A stretch of DNA of 60,321 bases from an uncultured Pseudomonadota bacterium (GCA_949300375.1 CASGEB010000018.1:1-60321); one strand, 5' to 3'. Shown: positions 1 to 9,194, counted from the stretch's first letter. Notes: a model not told the origin generated them from the letters alone. A program made the numbers and translations.

Positions 1-1
1 T

Positions 2-325
2 TATCCTTATTCCAGCGAAACCGGATGTTCCTGCGGAACCTATTCCTGCTCTGACGGCTGCGGCGGCACCAGAACCTGTTGTTCTTCCTGTCCCGACCCC
101 GAACCGGAGCCGGAACCGGAACCTGACAGCGGATCCGGCAACGGAGGATGCAGCGGATTTATTAGCGATGGAAAGTGTTGTTATTATAAAACTCTTTGGG
201 CTTGTTCTTTAAGCGACGTATCATTATCTGACAGCAAGCCTTCCTGTAATAACGATTATATTATAAATGGCGTAGTAATAGCAGAAGATACCCCTATTCA
301 AGAAACTATCCTTTTTTGTGATTAA
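2..325 (+). CDS. C-terminal part of a cysteine-rich protein (5' end outside window)
   Basis: An open frame runs in from the window edge and stops at TAA 323-325, giving 107 residues. It has many Cys in short C-x-C and C-C pairs, then a Glu-Pro repeat linker (PEPEPEPEP) and a second Cys-bearing segment. The style (Cys pairs, Gly/Ser, acidic-Pro linker) recalls the secreted Cys-rich protein at 53041-53583, so I infer an exported, disulfide-rich surface or periplasmic protein. No enzyme motif is visible. A second frame is also open over the first 210 bases, but the Cys-patterned frame is longer and has the more sensible composition. Function unknown. Confidence 0.6.
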   Translation, partial: YPYSSETGCSCGTYSCSDGCGGTRTCCSSCPDPEPEPEPEPDSGSGNGGCSGFISDGKCCYYKTLWACSLSDVSLSDSKPSCNNDYIINGVVIAEDTPIQETILFCD

Positions 326-396
326 TTTGAAACGCAATTTATAAAAAAGGGAACCCCCAAATTAATCTGTCCCCCAAAAGTTGGACAATAAAAAAA

Positions 397-435
397 GTCC
401 CGGCAATGACATAATAAAAAATGAAATGCCGGGAC
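397..435. repeat. Inverted repeat, 9-bp arms
   Basis: GTCCCGGCA (397-405) and TGCCGGGAC (427-435) are perfect complements around a 21-base AT-rich loop. A run of A precedes the left arm, so the T-tract follows the hairpin only on the minus strand. It may be a minus-strand terminator or a member of the dispersed GC-rich palindromes of this genome. Confidence 0.45.
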
Positions 436-516
436 ATTCTGAAAAAATAAGGCTGAGATAAAGAAATAAAAAATGGAAACTGATGGAGAGGACAGGAAAA
501 CAAATTTAATTTTTTC

Positions 517-544
517 TTGACATTTTACCTTAGCCGATTAGACT
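517..544 (+). promoter_or_regulatory. Candidate sigma70-type promoter for the 588 gene
   Basis: TTGACA (517-522), a 16-base spacer and TAGACT (539-544) lie about 43 bases before the ATG at 588. The -35 is consensus and the -10 is weak. Confidence 0.4.
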
Positions 545-587
545 AACCGCCTAATAATTTATTATTTTATCTTTTAATTTTTATGTT

Positions 588-1157
588 ATGAACACACAGG
601 AAAAAATTATTTATTTGCAAAAGCGTTTTAATATTGATGAAGAGACGGCTCGCTGCAAAGTTGACATTTTGAGCCGATATTCCGCTTTGATGGCTGATTC
701 CGCTATTGACGTTATTTCTCTGGCCAAACGTATCAAACCTTTGGTGCGGGTTAATCCTAACGGAGATATTTGTTATTTTGGCGGCCCGGACGGAAATCCC
801 GGTTCGGAATTGTATTGGAGTAATCAAGTCGATATTATTGAAGCTTCTTTTAATTACGCTCCCGTGCCAATGGCTTTGGACAGTTTCGGTTTGTGTAAGG
901 TTTTGGAGATAACGACGTATCACCGTTCCAGCTGCAGACCTTTTCCTAATCCGACGACTGAGGAAGTTTTGCGGCAAATGCCGGAAGATTTGTCTGACCG
1001 GGTTGTGGGATTTGAAATTTACATCCCATATGATCAGATTGCCGAATCTTATGATGAGATTTTAAAACTTAACCGCTTTCAGACAATCTTTTACGCGGGA
1101 AAACTGCCGGCTTTTATTGCCCAACAGACGGTTATTGCCGGAGGAAAATTTTATTAA
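588..1157 (+). CDS. Hypothetical protein, 189 aa
   Basis: This is a complete frame with an ATG at 588, downstream of a plausible promoter and ending at a strong bidirectional terminator. The protein is soluble by composition: no signal peptide and no membrane span. The N-terminal 50 residues are predicted helical (EKIIYLQKRFNIDEETARCK). A central part is rich in Gly, Asn and Pro, with CYFGGPDGNPG near residues 62-72. I recognise no family. It stands alone between a Cys-rich gene and the convergent glycogen operon, so context does not suggest a role. Confidence 0.7.
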   Translation: MNTQEKIIYLQKRFNIDEETARCKVDILSRYSALMADSAIDVISLAKRIKPLVRVNPNGDICYFGGPDGNPGSELYWSNQVDIIEASFNYAPVPMALDSFGLCKVLEITTYHRSSCRPFPNPTTEEVLRQMPEDLSDRVVGFEIYIPYDQIAESYDEILKLNRFQTIFYAGKLPAFIAQQTVIAGGKFY

Positions 1158-1161
1158 AAGA

Positions 1162-1200
1162 AAAAGCTCTGATGATTTTGCATCTATCAGAGCTTTTTCT
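1162..1200. terminator. Bidirectional intrinsic terminator
   Basis: AAAGCTCTGAT and ATCAGAGCTTT pair around a 12-base loop, with A before and T after. This serves both the 588 gene (plus) and malQ (minus), which converge here. Confidence 0.8.
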
Positions 1201-3345
1201 TTATCTTTCCCTTTTTATCGCATTGATATTGCGAATATAGGCGATATCGCTTTCCAGACGTTCGAGCGGCACCGGAAGTTTGCGCCGCCAGTTCGGACAT
1301 TCGCGGAAAGTTCCCGGCAGATTTTGCATTTTCTCAACGTGCAGAATATTTTCCAATTCTGCCAAAAAGACTTTTGACGCGCTGCGCGAAACAAAACGAT
1401 GCACGGCTTCTTCAATCCCTTCCGGGTAGGCCTCGCCGTATATATAATTGTTTTTGCGCAGGTTGTCTTCCGGCCAGACATTGTTACTGTCCAAAGCAAA
1501 CAACAATTTCCAACGATCCAGTTCCCGGGTATGATAATCTCTGACCCTGGTTTCTTCATCAGGTACAATTCCGACACGGAAACGTTCTTCAATATCATAA
1601 CCAAACCACCACATTCTGAGCGGCGGCATATCATGCGTTCCGACCGAGGCAAAAGCATTTTCCGGATAAGACGACGGGGCTTTGAAGTCTCTGCTTCCAT
1701 ATTCGCGTTCTTCCCACAATACCGTTAAGGATTTGATGTTTTTGCTTTCTATCGCCTCAATAAAGCCTTCCGGAACATTGCCGATGCTTTCGCCGACCAC
1801 GACACAACGGTTTAAGTAACTTTCTATTGCCAGAATATTCATCATATCGGCAAAATTATACATTATATAGGTACCCATATCCTCATTATTCGGCACAATA
1901 TACAGCCTCATCAGGCACATAACATGGTCAATCCGGATGGCTCCGGCGCCGCGCATATTGGTCCGCAGAATTTTGATAAAAGGTTCATATCCCTGCTCTT
2001 TTAACGTGTAGGGGTTAAACGCGCCCAAGCCCCATTTCTGCCCCTGGATAAACATTGCGTCAGGCGGTGCGCCGGCTCCGGCGTCTTTGACATAAGCTTC
2101 GTAATTGCTCCAGAGTTCGGCGCTGTCCTGCCCGACGCCGACCGCCAAATCACGGTACAAGCCGACTTTCAGACCGGCGTCTTTTACCGCCTTGGCGGCT
2201 TCATCATACTGACGTGCGGCCTCAAACTGCAGATATTTGAAAAAGCCGACGCGCTTCTCATGCTCTTTGGCAAATTCTTTGACGGCCAGGGAATTCGGGT
2301 TGCGCAATTTTTCATCCCAGGCTTTCCAACCGCCCCAGACCGTTTTGGCCTTTTCTTCATACAAAGCCTGATATACGGCCAGTCGATCCAATTCCGCGCC
2401 CTGCTCTTTGCAAAAGGCTTTGAACTCCGTCATCCTCGCTGACTTTTTGTCTTTTAACAAACGCTCATACATTTTTTCCAGCAAGCGGATTTTCAAATTA
2501 TAAACGCCGGGGTAATCTATCAGTTCGGCACTGCGCAGGCCGGCAATTTCGCCCTGCAGAACGGCAATATCTTCCGGGTTAAACTCGGGAACCTGCTCAA
2601 TGTCAATGTATATCGGATTTAAGAACAAACGGCTGATTGCACAATAGGGGCTGCAATTTTCCGGGTAATCGTGCGACAAAACGTTCAGCGGGTTCAGCCC
2701 GATGATGTCTGCACCGGCACGGGATGCAATCCAAACCAGATTTTTTAAATCGGTAAAGTCGCCGACGCCCCAGTTGCGCCCGCTTCTGACCGAATACAGC
2801 TGAACGGCAAAACCCCAGAGTTTGTTTTTTTCCAGAGCTTCGTTATGATAACAATGCTTTGGTGCAACGGCCAGGGTTGTTTTATATTTTTTGCCGCCGA
2901 GGCTGACTTCGGCATCATAATACCCGACTTCCAAATCGGCTTTTAACAACAGTTCCAAACGGCTGTAAACCGTTTTGCCGATTTCTCTTTCTTCTCCGGT
3001 AATGACAACATCCAGCGGAATGGAAAACTCGCTGTCGGTATTTTGGTATTTTAAGTTAATCCGGGCATTATCTATGCTTGTCGGAACCGGAACGACAATA
3101 TCCAGCCTGATACTGCCCTGCTCGCAGACATATATATTTTCCAGAGCTTTCTGCCAGCGTTTGCGTCCGATTTTTTCCAAAGAGGCATTGATTTCGGCAT
3201 CGCTGCCGGCCTTATATCCGAAACTCTCGGCAAAAAAGCGGATGACGCTCTCGGGAGGGTAATAGTCTTTTTTGCAAATGCCCGCGTCGCTGAATTTGGT
3301 CAGAATCCCCAATTTGTCAGCCAGCTGTTGAAGATTGTCCTGCAT
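1201..3345 (-). CDS. malQ: 4-alpha-glucanotransferase (amylomaltase)
   Basis: Glycoside hydrolase family 77 disproportionating enzyme. It moves alpha-1,4-glucan chains between acceptors and handles the short maltodextrins released during glycogen breakdown. The length of 714 aa fits the long MalQ type with an N-terminal beta domain (about residues 1-150). Catalytic pieces are visible in order: RIDHVM with the nucleophile Asp near 471, VVGES with the acid/base Glu near 518, and GTHDMPP with the third Asp near 571. It is the last gene of the glgB-glgX-malQ operon, 8 bases after glgX, and ends at the shared terminator. Cytoplasmic. Confidence 0.95.
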   Translation of the reverse strand: MQDNLQQLADKLGILTKFSDAGICKKDYYPPESVIRFFAESFGYKAGSDAEINASLEKIGRKRWQKALENIYVCEQGSIRLDIVVPVPTSIDNARINLKYQNTDSEFSIPLDVVITGEEREIGKTVYSRLELLLKADLEVGYYDAEVSLGGKKYKTTLAVAPKHCYHNEALEKNKLWGFAVQLYSVRSGRNWGVGDFTDLKNLVWIASRAGADIIGLNPLNVLSHDYPENCSPYCAISRLFLNPIYIDIEQVPEFNPEDIAVLQGEIAGLRSAELIDYPGVYNLKIRLLEKMYERLLKDKKSARMTEFKAFCKEQGAELDRLAVYQALYEEKAKTVWGGWKAWDEKLRNPNSLAVKEFAKEHEKRVGFFKYLQFEAARQYDEAAKAVKDAGLKVGLYRDLAVGVGQDSAELWSNYEAYVKDAGAGAPPDAMFIQGQKWGLGAFNPYTLKEQGYEPFIKILRTNMRGAGAIRIDHVMCLMRLYIVPNNEDMGTYIMYNFADMMNILAIESYLNRCVVVGESIGNVPEGFIEAIESKNIKSLTVLWEEREYGSRDFKAPSSYPENAFASVGTHDMPPLRMWWFGYDIEERFRVGIVPDEETRVRDYHTRELDRWKLLFALDSNNVWPEDNLRKNNYIYGEAYPEGIEEAVHRFVSRSASKVFLAELENILHVEKMQNLPGTFRECPNWRRKLPVPLERLESDIAYIRNINAIKRER

Positions 3346-3353
3346 GATCCCTC

Positions 3354-5432
3354 CTATTTTTTGATTTCAAAAAGCAATACGCTCCAGGCCGGAACGGTGA
3401 TGACTTTTTTGGATTTAATGTCTGTCCGGGCGTTAAATTTGTCTGAGCTGTCGAGCAAAAGCTGCCATTTCAGCTTGTTGTCCAAATTAGGCAGTTTCCA
3501 TTCTATCTCTGATGAGCCGGCGTTTAAGATACAGAAAATGTAACTTATTCCGTCATAAATGCTGTAAGCCAGAAAACGGCGGTCAGGCATCTGCCAGTCG
3601 GCAACCGAAAATTCTTCTCCCTTTTCAGTATACCAGGTCAGGTCTTTGATTTTGCTGCCGTCCACCGGTTCGCCTTTAAAGAATTTGCGGCGCAGGAAAA
3701 TGCTCAGGCGGCGGCGCAGCCTTATCAGCCGACGGGTGAATTTGGCAAGCTCTTTGCCGCGTTTGCTTATGCCTTCCCAGGTTATCCAGGTGATGGCATT
3801 GTCCTGGCAATAGGGGTTGTTGTTTCCCATCTGGGTATGGGCAAACTCATCGCCGGCAAACATCATCGGCGTACCAAAGGACAAAAGCAGGGTCGCCAGC
3901 ATAGCTCTAGCTCTGGCGTAACGGTTTTCACGGATGGTCTGATTGGCGGTTTCGCCCTCCTGTCCGGAATTCCAGCTCCAGTTGGAATCCGTTCCGTCAC
4001 GGTTATCCTCGCCGTTGGCTTCGTTATGCTTATGATTATAGCTGACCAGGTCGCGCAGACAAAAACCGTCATGCGCGGTTATAAAATTGACGCTGCTCCA
4101 GATATCGCGGTTGTTGTGGCCAAAAACATCGCTAGAACCGGCAAGTCTGCTGGCAAGTTCGCCAATCTGATATTTGTCGCCTTTCCAGAAACGGCGGATG
4201 ACATCGCGGTATTTATCATTCCATTCCGCCCAGCCCGGAGGAAACGCCCCGACCTGATAACCGCCGATACCGACATCCCACGGTTCGGCAATCAGTTTGA
4301 CTTTTTTCAGGACAGGATCCTGCGCGACGGCATATAAAAATCCGCAATGCGCGCTTACCGTCGTTTTATAGCGGCAGAGCGTCGGCGCAAGGTCAAAGCG
4401 GAAACCGTCAATATGAAACTCCTCCACCCAATAGCGGAGGGAATCCATAACCAGTTTCAGCACCTGCGGGTTCTGGATATTAAACGATGCTCCGCAGCCG
4501 GTGCTGTCATAATAGTAACGTTTGTTTTCCTGCTGCAGCGTATAATAGCTGGCGTTGTCTATGCCGCGATAGCACAAAGTCGGCCCGAGCTGGTTGCCCT
4601 CGCCGGTATGGTTGAACACCACATCCATCAGGACTTCGATGCCGTTTTGGTGCAGCGTTTTGACCAGCTGCTTAATCTCATTCAGATTATGAGAGTAAAG
4701 ATATGTCTGCTCCGGCGCAAAAAAGCTATAACTCTCGTAGCCCCAGTAATTGTCTTTGATATAGCCTTTTTTATGCCGGTTGCCGAAGAAAGCGTGTACC
4801 GGCAGAAATTCCACCGCCGTAACGCCCAGCCATTTCAGATAGCGGATGATGACATTCTCGTTCATTCCGGCAAAAGTTCCGCGTTTTTTATCCGGGATTT
4901 GCGGATGCAGTTTGGTGTAGCCTTTCAAATGCGTTTCATAAATTATTGAGGTTTCAAATTTATGGTTTGGCGGGGTATCGTCTTCCCAATCAAAGTCATC
5001 TTGCGTTACTACGGATTTCGGCACATAAGGCGCGCTGTCAAGCGGGCTGAAAGACAAATCTTTTTGCGGGCTGTCAACGTCATAGCCGAAAATGGCCTTA
5101 TTCCAGATTAATTTCCCGGTCAGGCGGCGGCCGTAGGGATCAATCAACAGTTTGTTCGGATTGAAGCGGTGTCCTTCCAAAGGTTTGTACGGCCCGTAAA
5201 CGCGGTAGCCGTAAACCTGCCCCGGTTTGACGCCCGGAAGATAAACGTGCCAGATGTTATTGTCATTTTCCAAGATGGCAAAGCGAGCCGTTTCTTCCGT
5301 TCCGGCATCATTAAAAAGGCAGAGTTCCACCTTTTCCGCATTGGCTGAAAACAGGGCAAAATTCACCCCTTCGCCGTCATAATGCGCGCCTAAAGGATAG
5401 GGGCTGCCGTCGCGGGGATGAATTTTTGCCAT
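3354..5432 (-). CDS. glgX: Glycogen debranching enzyme (GlgX-type isoamylase)
   Basis: GH13 enzyme that cuts alpha-1,6 branches of phosphorylase-limit glycogen. The 692-aa protein begins with a CBM48-like domain (YPLGAHYDGEGVNFALFSA) and continues into a GH13 barrel with GFRFDLA (nucleophile Asp near 346), LIAEPWD (acid/base Glu near 382) and TAHDGF (Asp near 454). It ends in a C-terminal beta domain of the GlgX kind. Start chosen at the ATG after an AGGAG-like site. It lies between glgB (24 bases upstream) and malQ, so the three form a glycogen remodelling operon. Confidence 0.95.
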   Translation of the reverse strand: MAKIHPRDGSPYPLGAHYDGEGVNFALFSANAEKVELCLFNDAGTEETARFAILENDNNIWHVYLPGVKPGQVYGYRVYGPYKPLEGHRFNPNKLLIDPYGRRLTGKLIWNKAIFGYDVDSPQKDLSFSPLDSAPYVPKSVVTQDDFDWEDDTPPNHKFETSIIYETHLKGYTKLHPQIPDKKRGTFAGMNENVIIRYLKWLGVTAVEFLPVHAFFGNRHKKGYIKDNYWGYESYSFFAPEQTYLYSHNLNEIKQLVKTLHQNGIEVLMDVVFNHTGEGNQLGPTLCYRGIDNASYYTLQQENKRYYYDSTGCGASFNIQNPQVLKLVMDSLRYWVEEFHIDGFRFDLAPTLCRYKTTVSAHCGFLYAVAQDPVLKKVKLIAEPWDVGIGGYQVGAFPPGWAEWNDKYRDVIRRFWKGDKYQIGELASRLAGSSDVFGHNNRDIWSSVNFITAHDGFCLRDLVSYNHKHNEANGEDNRDGTDSNWSWNSGQEGETANQTIRENRYARARAMLATLLLSFGTPMMFAGDEFAHTQMGNNNPYCQDNAITWITWEGISKRGKELAKFTRRLIRLRRRLSIFLRRKFFKGEPVDGSKIKDLTWYTEKGEEFSVADWQMPDRRFLAYSIYDGISYIFCILNAGSSEIEWKLPNLDNKLKWQLLLDSSDKFNARTDIKSKKVITVPAWSVLLFEIKK

Positions 5433-5456
5433 TGTGTTTTCTCCTTTCGGATAAGA

Positions 5457-7649
5457 TTATTCTCTTATCGGTTTGATAACAATCGTCGACAAAGCAGGCA
5501 GCACGACTTCAATCGAAAATTCTTTGCCGTTGGCCGGAATATCGCCCGCCTGCATAAAGCCTTCGTTCTTTACGCCGCTGCCCCAGTAATTGACATCGTC
5601 GCTGTTAAATATCTCCTGATATCTAATCCGCTCATGAACGCCGACGCGGAAATCGTGCCGGACAACCGGCGTAAAGTTGCAGATGACAATCATATAATCG
5701 CCCGGCGTCGAGCCTTTGCGCATATAAGAAATTACGCTGTCATCGGCATTGCTGTGATCAATCCACTCAAAACCGCGATAATCAAAATCAACTTCATAAA
5801 AGGCAGGATTGCCCTTGTACATATAGTTCAAATCACGGACGCAGTTTTGCATTCCCTTATACATCGGGTATTGCAGCAGGTGCCACCGCAGGCTTTCTTC
5901 CGAATTCCATTCCCAATCCTGGCCAAACTCGCAGCCCATAAACAAAAGCTTTTTGCCCGGGTGGGTATACATAAAGCCGTAATATGCCCGCAGGTTGGCA
6001 AACTTCTGCCATTCATCACCCGGCATTTTGGACAACATAGATCCTTTGCCGTGAACAACCTCGTCATGCGAAATCGGCAGGATGAAATTTTCATTAAAGG
6101 CATAAAGCAGACCAAAAGTCAGCATTCCGTGGTGGAACCTTCTATATATCGGGTCTTTGCTCATATATTTCAAGGTATCGTTCATCCAGCCCATATTCCA
6201 TTTATAACCAAAGCCGAGGCCGCCCATTGACGTCGGACGGGAAACCATCGGCCAGGCCGTGGACTCTTCGGCGCAGGTAAACGCCCCTTTGTTCTGACCA
6301 TAAACCAGCTCGTTCATCCGGCGCAGGAAAGAGATGGCTTCCAAGTTCTCATTACCGCCGTAAATATTGGGAATCCATTCGCCGTTTTTGCGGGAATAAT
6401 CCAGATACAGCATTGAGGCAACGGCATCAACGCGCAGCCCGTCGATATGGAACTCCTTGAGCCAGTACAACGCGCTTGCGCACAAGAAGTTGCAAACTTC
6501 CGTCCGGCCATAGTTATAAATTTTCGTTCCCCAGTCGGAATGTTCACCTTTGCGCGGGTCGGCGTGTTCATACAAATGCGTGCCGTCAAACTCGTTTAAT
6601 CCATGGCCGTCTTTCGGGAAATGCGCCGGAACCCAATCCATAATCACGGCAATGTTTGCCTCGTGGAATTTGTCAATCAAATAGCGCAGGTCGTCCGGCG
6701 TGCCGAAACGGCTGGTCGGAGAAAACATTCCGACAACCTGATAGCCCCAGGAAGAATCCAACGGGTGTTCCGTTAACGGCATAAACTCGACATGGGTAAA
6801 GCCCATATTGCTGACATAGGGTACCAAAGTATCTGCCAATTCACGATAGGTCAAAAATTCGTTGCCGTCTTTGCGACGCCATGAACCAAGATGAACCTCG
6901 TAAATTGACATCGGTTTGTCAAAACTGTTGTGTTCTTCGCGATAGTTCATCCAGCCGTCATCATTCCAATGATATTTGGACTCATAAACAACCGAAGCGG
7001 TATTCGGGCGTTTTTCAGACCAGAAAGCGACCGGATCGGATTTGACCAGGATGTAGTCTTCCTGTGTTTTGACCTCGTATTTATAAAGTTCGCCTTCTTT
7101 GAGGCCGGGGATAAAAATATCCCAGACACCGCAGGTCGGATGTTTGCGCATAACATGGGCGCGGCCGTCCCAATTGTTAAACCCGCCGACGACACTGACA
7201 CGCTTGGCGTTCGGCGCCCAGACAGCGAATCCAACCCCCTTGACGCCATCCATTTCCATAACATGAGCGCCGAGTTTTTTATACATTTCGAGGTGGTTGC
7301 CTTCTGCCAGAAGATAGACGTCTATATCGCCTAAAACAGAAGGGAATCTGTATTCGTCTTCTTTGAGGTAAAACTGTCCGAGGTCGTTTTCGATACGAAA
7401 GCGATATGGAAAATTATCAACAGCTCCGACATTAATCTGGAAAAATCCGCGGTCGTCAAGTTTGGTTAAAAACCCGAGCGAAGAATCATCATATTTGAGC
7501 AGTTCAACCGACTTGGCATGCGGCTGATATGTGCGGATAAAAACCTCTTTGCTGCCCTTGTCTTTGTGGATGCCCAAAACGGCAAAAACATTGCCGTGAT
7601 TGCCGGTTATAACGGCTTCCATTTCTTCTTTAGATAATAAATTTTCCAT
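5457..7649 (-). CDS. glgB: 1,4-alpha-glucan branching enzyme
   Basis: Makes alpha-1,6 branches in glycogen. The protein has 730 aa, the usual GlgB length. It carries an N-terminal extension plus CBM48 (FAVWAPNAKRVSVVGGFNNWDG near residues 143-164) and a GH13 barrel with GLRVDAV (Asp near 406), CAEES (Glu near 459) and SHDEVVHGKGSM (Asp near 527). It is first in the operon; glycogen synthase (glgA), ADP-glucose pyrophosphorylase (glgC) and phosphorylase (glgP) are not in this window, so they must lie elsewhere or be absent. Promoter presumably in the divergent 7650-7863 gap. Confidence 0.96.
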   Translation of the reverse strand: MENLLSKEEMEAVITGNHGNVFAVLGIHKDKGSKEVFIRTYQPHAKSVELLKYDDSSLGFLTKLDDRGFFQINVGAVDNFPYRFRIENDLGQFYLKEDEYRFPSVLGDIDVYLLAEGNHLEMYKKLGAHVMEMDGVKGVGFAVWAPNAKRVSVVGGFNNWDGRAHVMRKHPTCGVWDIFIPGLKEGELYKYEVKTQEDYILVKSDPVAFWSEKRPNTASVVYESKYHWNDDGWMNYREEHNSFDKPMSIYEVHLGSWRRKDGNEFLTYRELADTLVPYVSNMGFTHVEFMPLTEHPLDSSWGYQVVGMFSPTSRFGTPDDLRYLIDKFHEANIAVIMDWVPAHFPKDGHGLNEFDGTHLYEHADPRKGEHSDWGTKIYNYGRTEVCNFLCASALYWLKEFHIDGLRVDAVASMLYLDYSRKNGEWIPNIYGGNENLEAISFLRRMNELVYGQNKGAFTCAEESTAWPMVSRPTSMGGLGFGYKWNMGWMNDTLKYMSKDPIYRRFHHGMLTFGLLYAFNENFILPISHDEVVHGKGSMLSKMPGDEWQKFANLRAYYGFMYTHPGKKLLFMGCEFGQDWEWNSEESLRWHLLQYPMYKGMQNCVRDLNYMYKGNPAFYEVDFDYRGFEWIDHSNADDSVISYMRKGSTPGDYMIVICNFTPVVRHDFRVGVHERIRYQEIFNSDDVNYWGSGVKNEGFMQAGDIPANGKEFSIEVVLPALSTIVIKPIRE

Positions 7650-7792
7650 AAATATACCTCGTATAAAATACTAAAAAATCAGATTAAAAAACCTTCAGAT
7701 TTATCTATAAAATTTATTGATTATTTTTGCAACAATTTTAATGCAGAAATTAAGTTTATTTTGCAAATTTAACAAATTCAAACTTTTAGATA

Positions 7793-7821
7793 TTGACGTA
7801 TAAAATTTTACGTATATATTA
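7793..7821 (+). promoter_or_regulatory. Candidate promoter with overlapping dyad before the DUF2934 gene
   Basis: TTGACG at 7793-7798 and TATATT at 7815-7820 are spaced 16 bases apart. The spacer carries a near-perfect dyad, ACGTATAAAATTTTACGT, that could be an operator. The ATG follows at 7864 with CAGGAG just upstream. The rest of 7650-7863 is AT-rich and must also hold the divergent glgB promoter. Confidence 0.45.
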
Positions 7822-7863
7822 ATTGTTGATTGGTAAAAAATTTAATTTTTCAGGAGTTATATT

Positions 7864-8106
7864 ATGGCAAATAATTATAATGAAAATGCAATCAGAGAAG
7901 CTGCTTATTACATCTGGCAAAATTCCGGATGCCCGTCCGGTATGGAAAGCCAGCACTGGGCTATGGCTATTGAGCAGTTGTATCACACAAACAACAAAAG
8001 CTCTTGCTCTTCCAGCAAAAAATGCTCTTCTTCGTCTTGCAAAAAAACTTCTTCCGCAAGCTCGAAAAAAAGCAGCAGCTCTTCTTCTAAAAAGACTTCA
8101 AAATAG
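7864..8106 (+). CDS. DUF2934 domain protein with Ser/Lys/Cys-rich tail
   Basis: 80 aa. Residues 5-45 match the DUF2934 pattern (IREAAYYIWQNSGCPSG then a HW pair and a short helix), a small domain common in alphaproteobacteria whose function is unsettled. From residue 46 the protein becomes a low-complexity tail of Ser runs, Lys pairs and four Cys in CSSSKKCSSSSCKK-like pattern. DUF2934 proteins usually have charged tails; the Ser/Cys/Lys composition here is unusual. Good ribosome site (CAGGAG), own promoter and own terminator, so it is a monocistronic gene. Cytoplasmic; the basic tail could bind nucleic acid or polyphosphate (inference). Confidence 0.8.
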   Translation: MANNYNENAIREAAYYIWQNSGCPSGMESQHWAMAIEQLYHTNNKSSCSSSKKCSSSSCKKTSSASSKKSSSSSSKKTSK

Positions 8107-8133
8107 TTTTTCTTAGAGGCAAAATTGTTTGGT

Positions 8134-8166
8134 AAAAATGTCCGGTTATATCCCGGGCATTTTTAT
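8134..8166 (+). terminator. Intrinsic terminator after the DUF2934 gene
   Basis: AAAAATG/CATTTTT outer arms and CCGG/CCGG inner arms enclose TTATAT, and the T-run follows on the plus strand. Confidence 0.65.
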
Positions 8167-8657
8167 TTCCTCCGCTCTGAATTCATCCTTTCTTTTTTTC
8201 TGTTTTTTGTTTCTTAATTTTTTCTGAAATATTTGTTTTTGCTACTTTTTGAGTGCCAAAAATTCTTTTCTCATTTCTTGTTTTGTTTTCTTCATAGAGT
8301 TGGTTATTTTTTCTTTGTTACTTTTTGCTTGCCAAAAAAATTTTTTCTTACTTTTGCTTGACCAAAAGGCCGAACGTCGGCAGCGCTCAAAAAAGTCAAG
8401 CCCAACCTCATTTTCTAAGCTTTCAGCCCAAAGTTAAAGTCGCTACGCTCCAATACATAGTACTTAATATTCATCTCTTTGGGCCAAAAGCTAAGAAATC
8501 ATTCGGTAATCGGGCGGGGCAACTCCCCCGCCCCTCAGGCTTGAGGGGAGAGGTACTTCATTTTCGTTTTTTGCTCCAAAACCTAAACCATTCGCAAAGG
8601 GCATTCAAAAGTGCCGGATGAGAGATTGTGCTTTGAAGTACTATCATTGCCGGACTT

Positions 8658-8718
8658 GACCTGCACGGCAGGCGCGCGGCGGGTTGTCAGCATTGTATCC
8701 CAGAGACCGCGATGCTCC
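8658..8718. repeat. Dispersed 61-bp repeat, copy 1
   Basis: The block begins gacctgcacggcaggcgcgc and ends gagaccgcgatgctcc. It recurs at 9075-9135 almost unchanged and at 53782-53840 with a few changes, always beside the GC palindromes. Confidence 0.75.
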
Positions 8719-8758
8719 GACATTTTCTGTGAATAGCATTGTGCTTTGAAGTACTGTC

Positions 8759-8781
8759 ATTGCCGGGCTTGACCCGGCAAT
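8759..8781. repeat. Dispersed GC palindrome, attGCCGGgctTGACCCGGCaat type
   Basis: 23-base imperfect palindrome. Related copies lie at 53699-53721, 53759-53781 and 60280-60302, and a half copy at 8646. The gccggacttgatccggc motif is a familiar intergenic repeat of alphaproteobacteria. Confidence 0.75.
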
Positions 8782-8962
8782 CCACAGGCAACGGCCTGAG
8801 CGATCAGTTTGTTCGGTACCTTGAAACCCGCGATGCTCCGGCGGAAGTTGTGAATGATTTTGTACTTTGAAATCTAAAGTACCACCGGCTTACGCCGGCT
8901 GGGATTAGACAAGTTCAGAAGTCAAGCTTCGCTTGTCAGCCGAAAAGCTTCGCAAACCTACG

Positions 8963-9074
8963 GACAGAAAGAGAAAAATGCCCGGGGATGACAGAAAGAG
9001 AAAAATGCCCGGGGATGACAGAAAGAAAAAAAATGCCCGGGATGACAGAATAAAAAAATAAGATGCCCGGGGAT
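8963..9074. repeat. Tandem repeat, about four 27-bp units
   Basis: Units start at 8963, 8990, 9017 and 9044; each begins gacagaaa and ends atgcccggggat. The first two are identical; the fourth is 31 bases. The unit length is a multiple of three, so frames read through it, but no ribosome site or conserved start supports translation. Confidence 0.85.
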
Positions 9075-9135
9075 GACCTGCACGGCAGGCGCGCGGCGGG
9101 TTGTCGACATTGTACCACAGAGACCGCGATGCTCC
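9075..9135. repeat. Dispersed 61-bp repeat, copy 2
   Basis: Near-identical to 8658-8718; directly abuts the tandem repeat. Confidence 0.75.
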
Positions 9136-9194
9136 ATTGTTTTCCACGGTCAAGATTGTGCTTTGAAGGGTGGATCCCCGGAGATGGCTGAAAA

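Larger units (their letters stand above)
8170..9194. other. Gene-free 1-kb repeat-rich interval
   Basis: No convincing gene. The first 300 bases are T-rich with repeated versions of ttactttttgcttgccaaaa. The rest is a patchwork of dispersed repeats: gattgtgctttgaag (8626, about 8738, about 9157), the gccgggcttgacccggc palindrome (8759), two copies of a 61-base block, and a 27-base tandem repeat. Short open frames through it follow the repeats, not codon bias. Confidence 0.7.

Noticed and set aside
8963..9074. Possible CRISPR array
   Set aside because: Units are directly abutting without spacers, and no cas gene is in the window.
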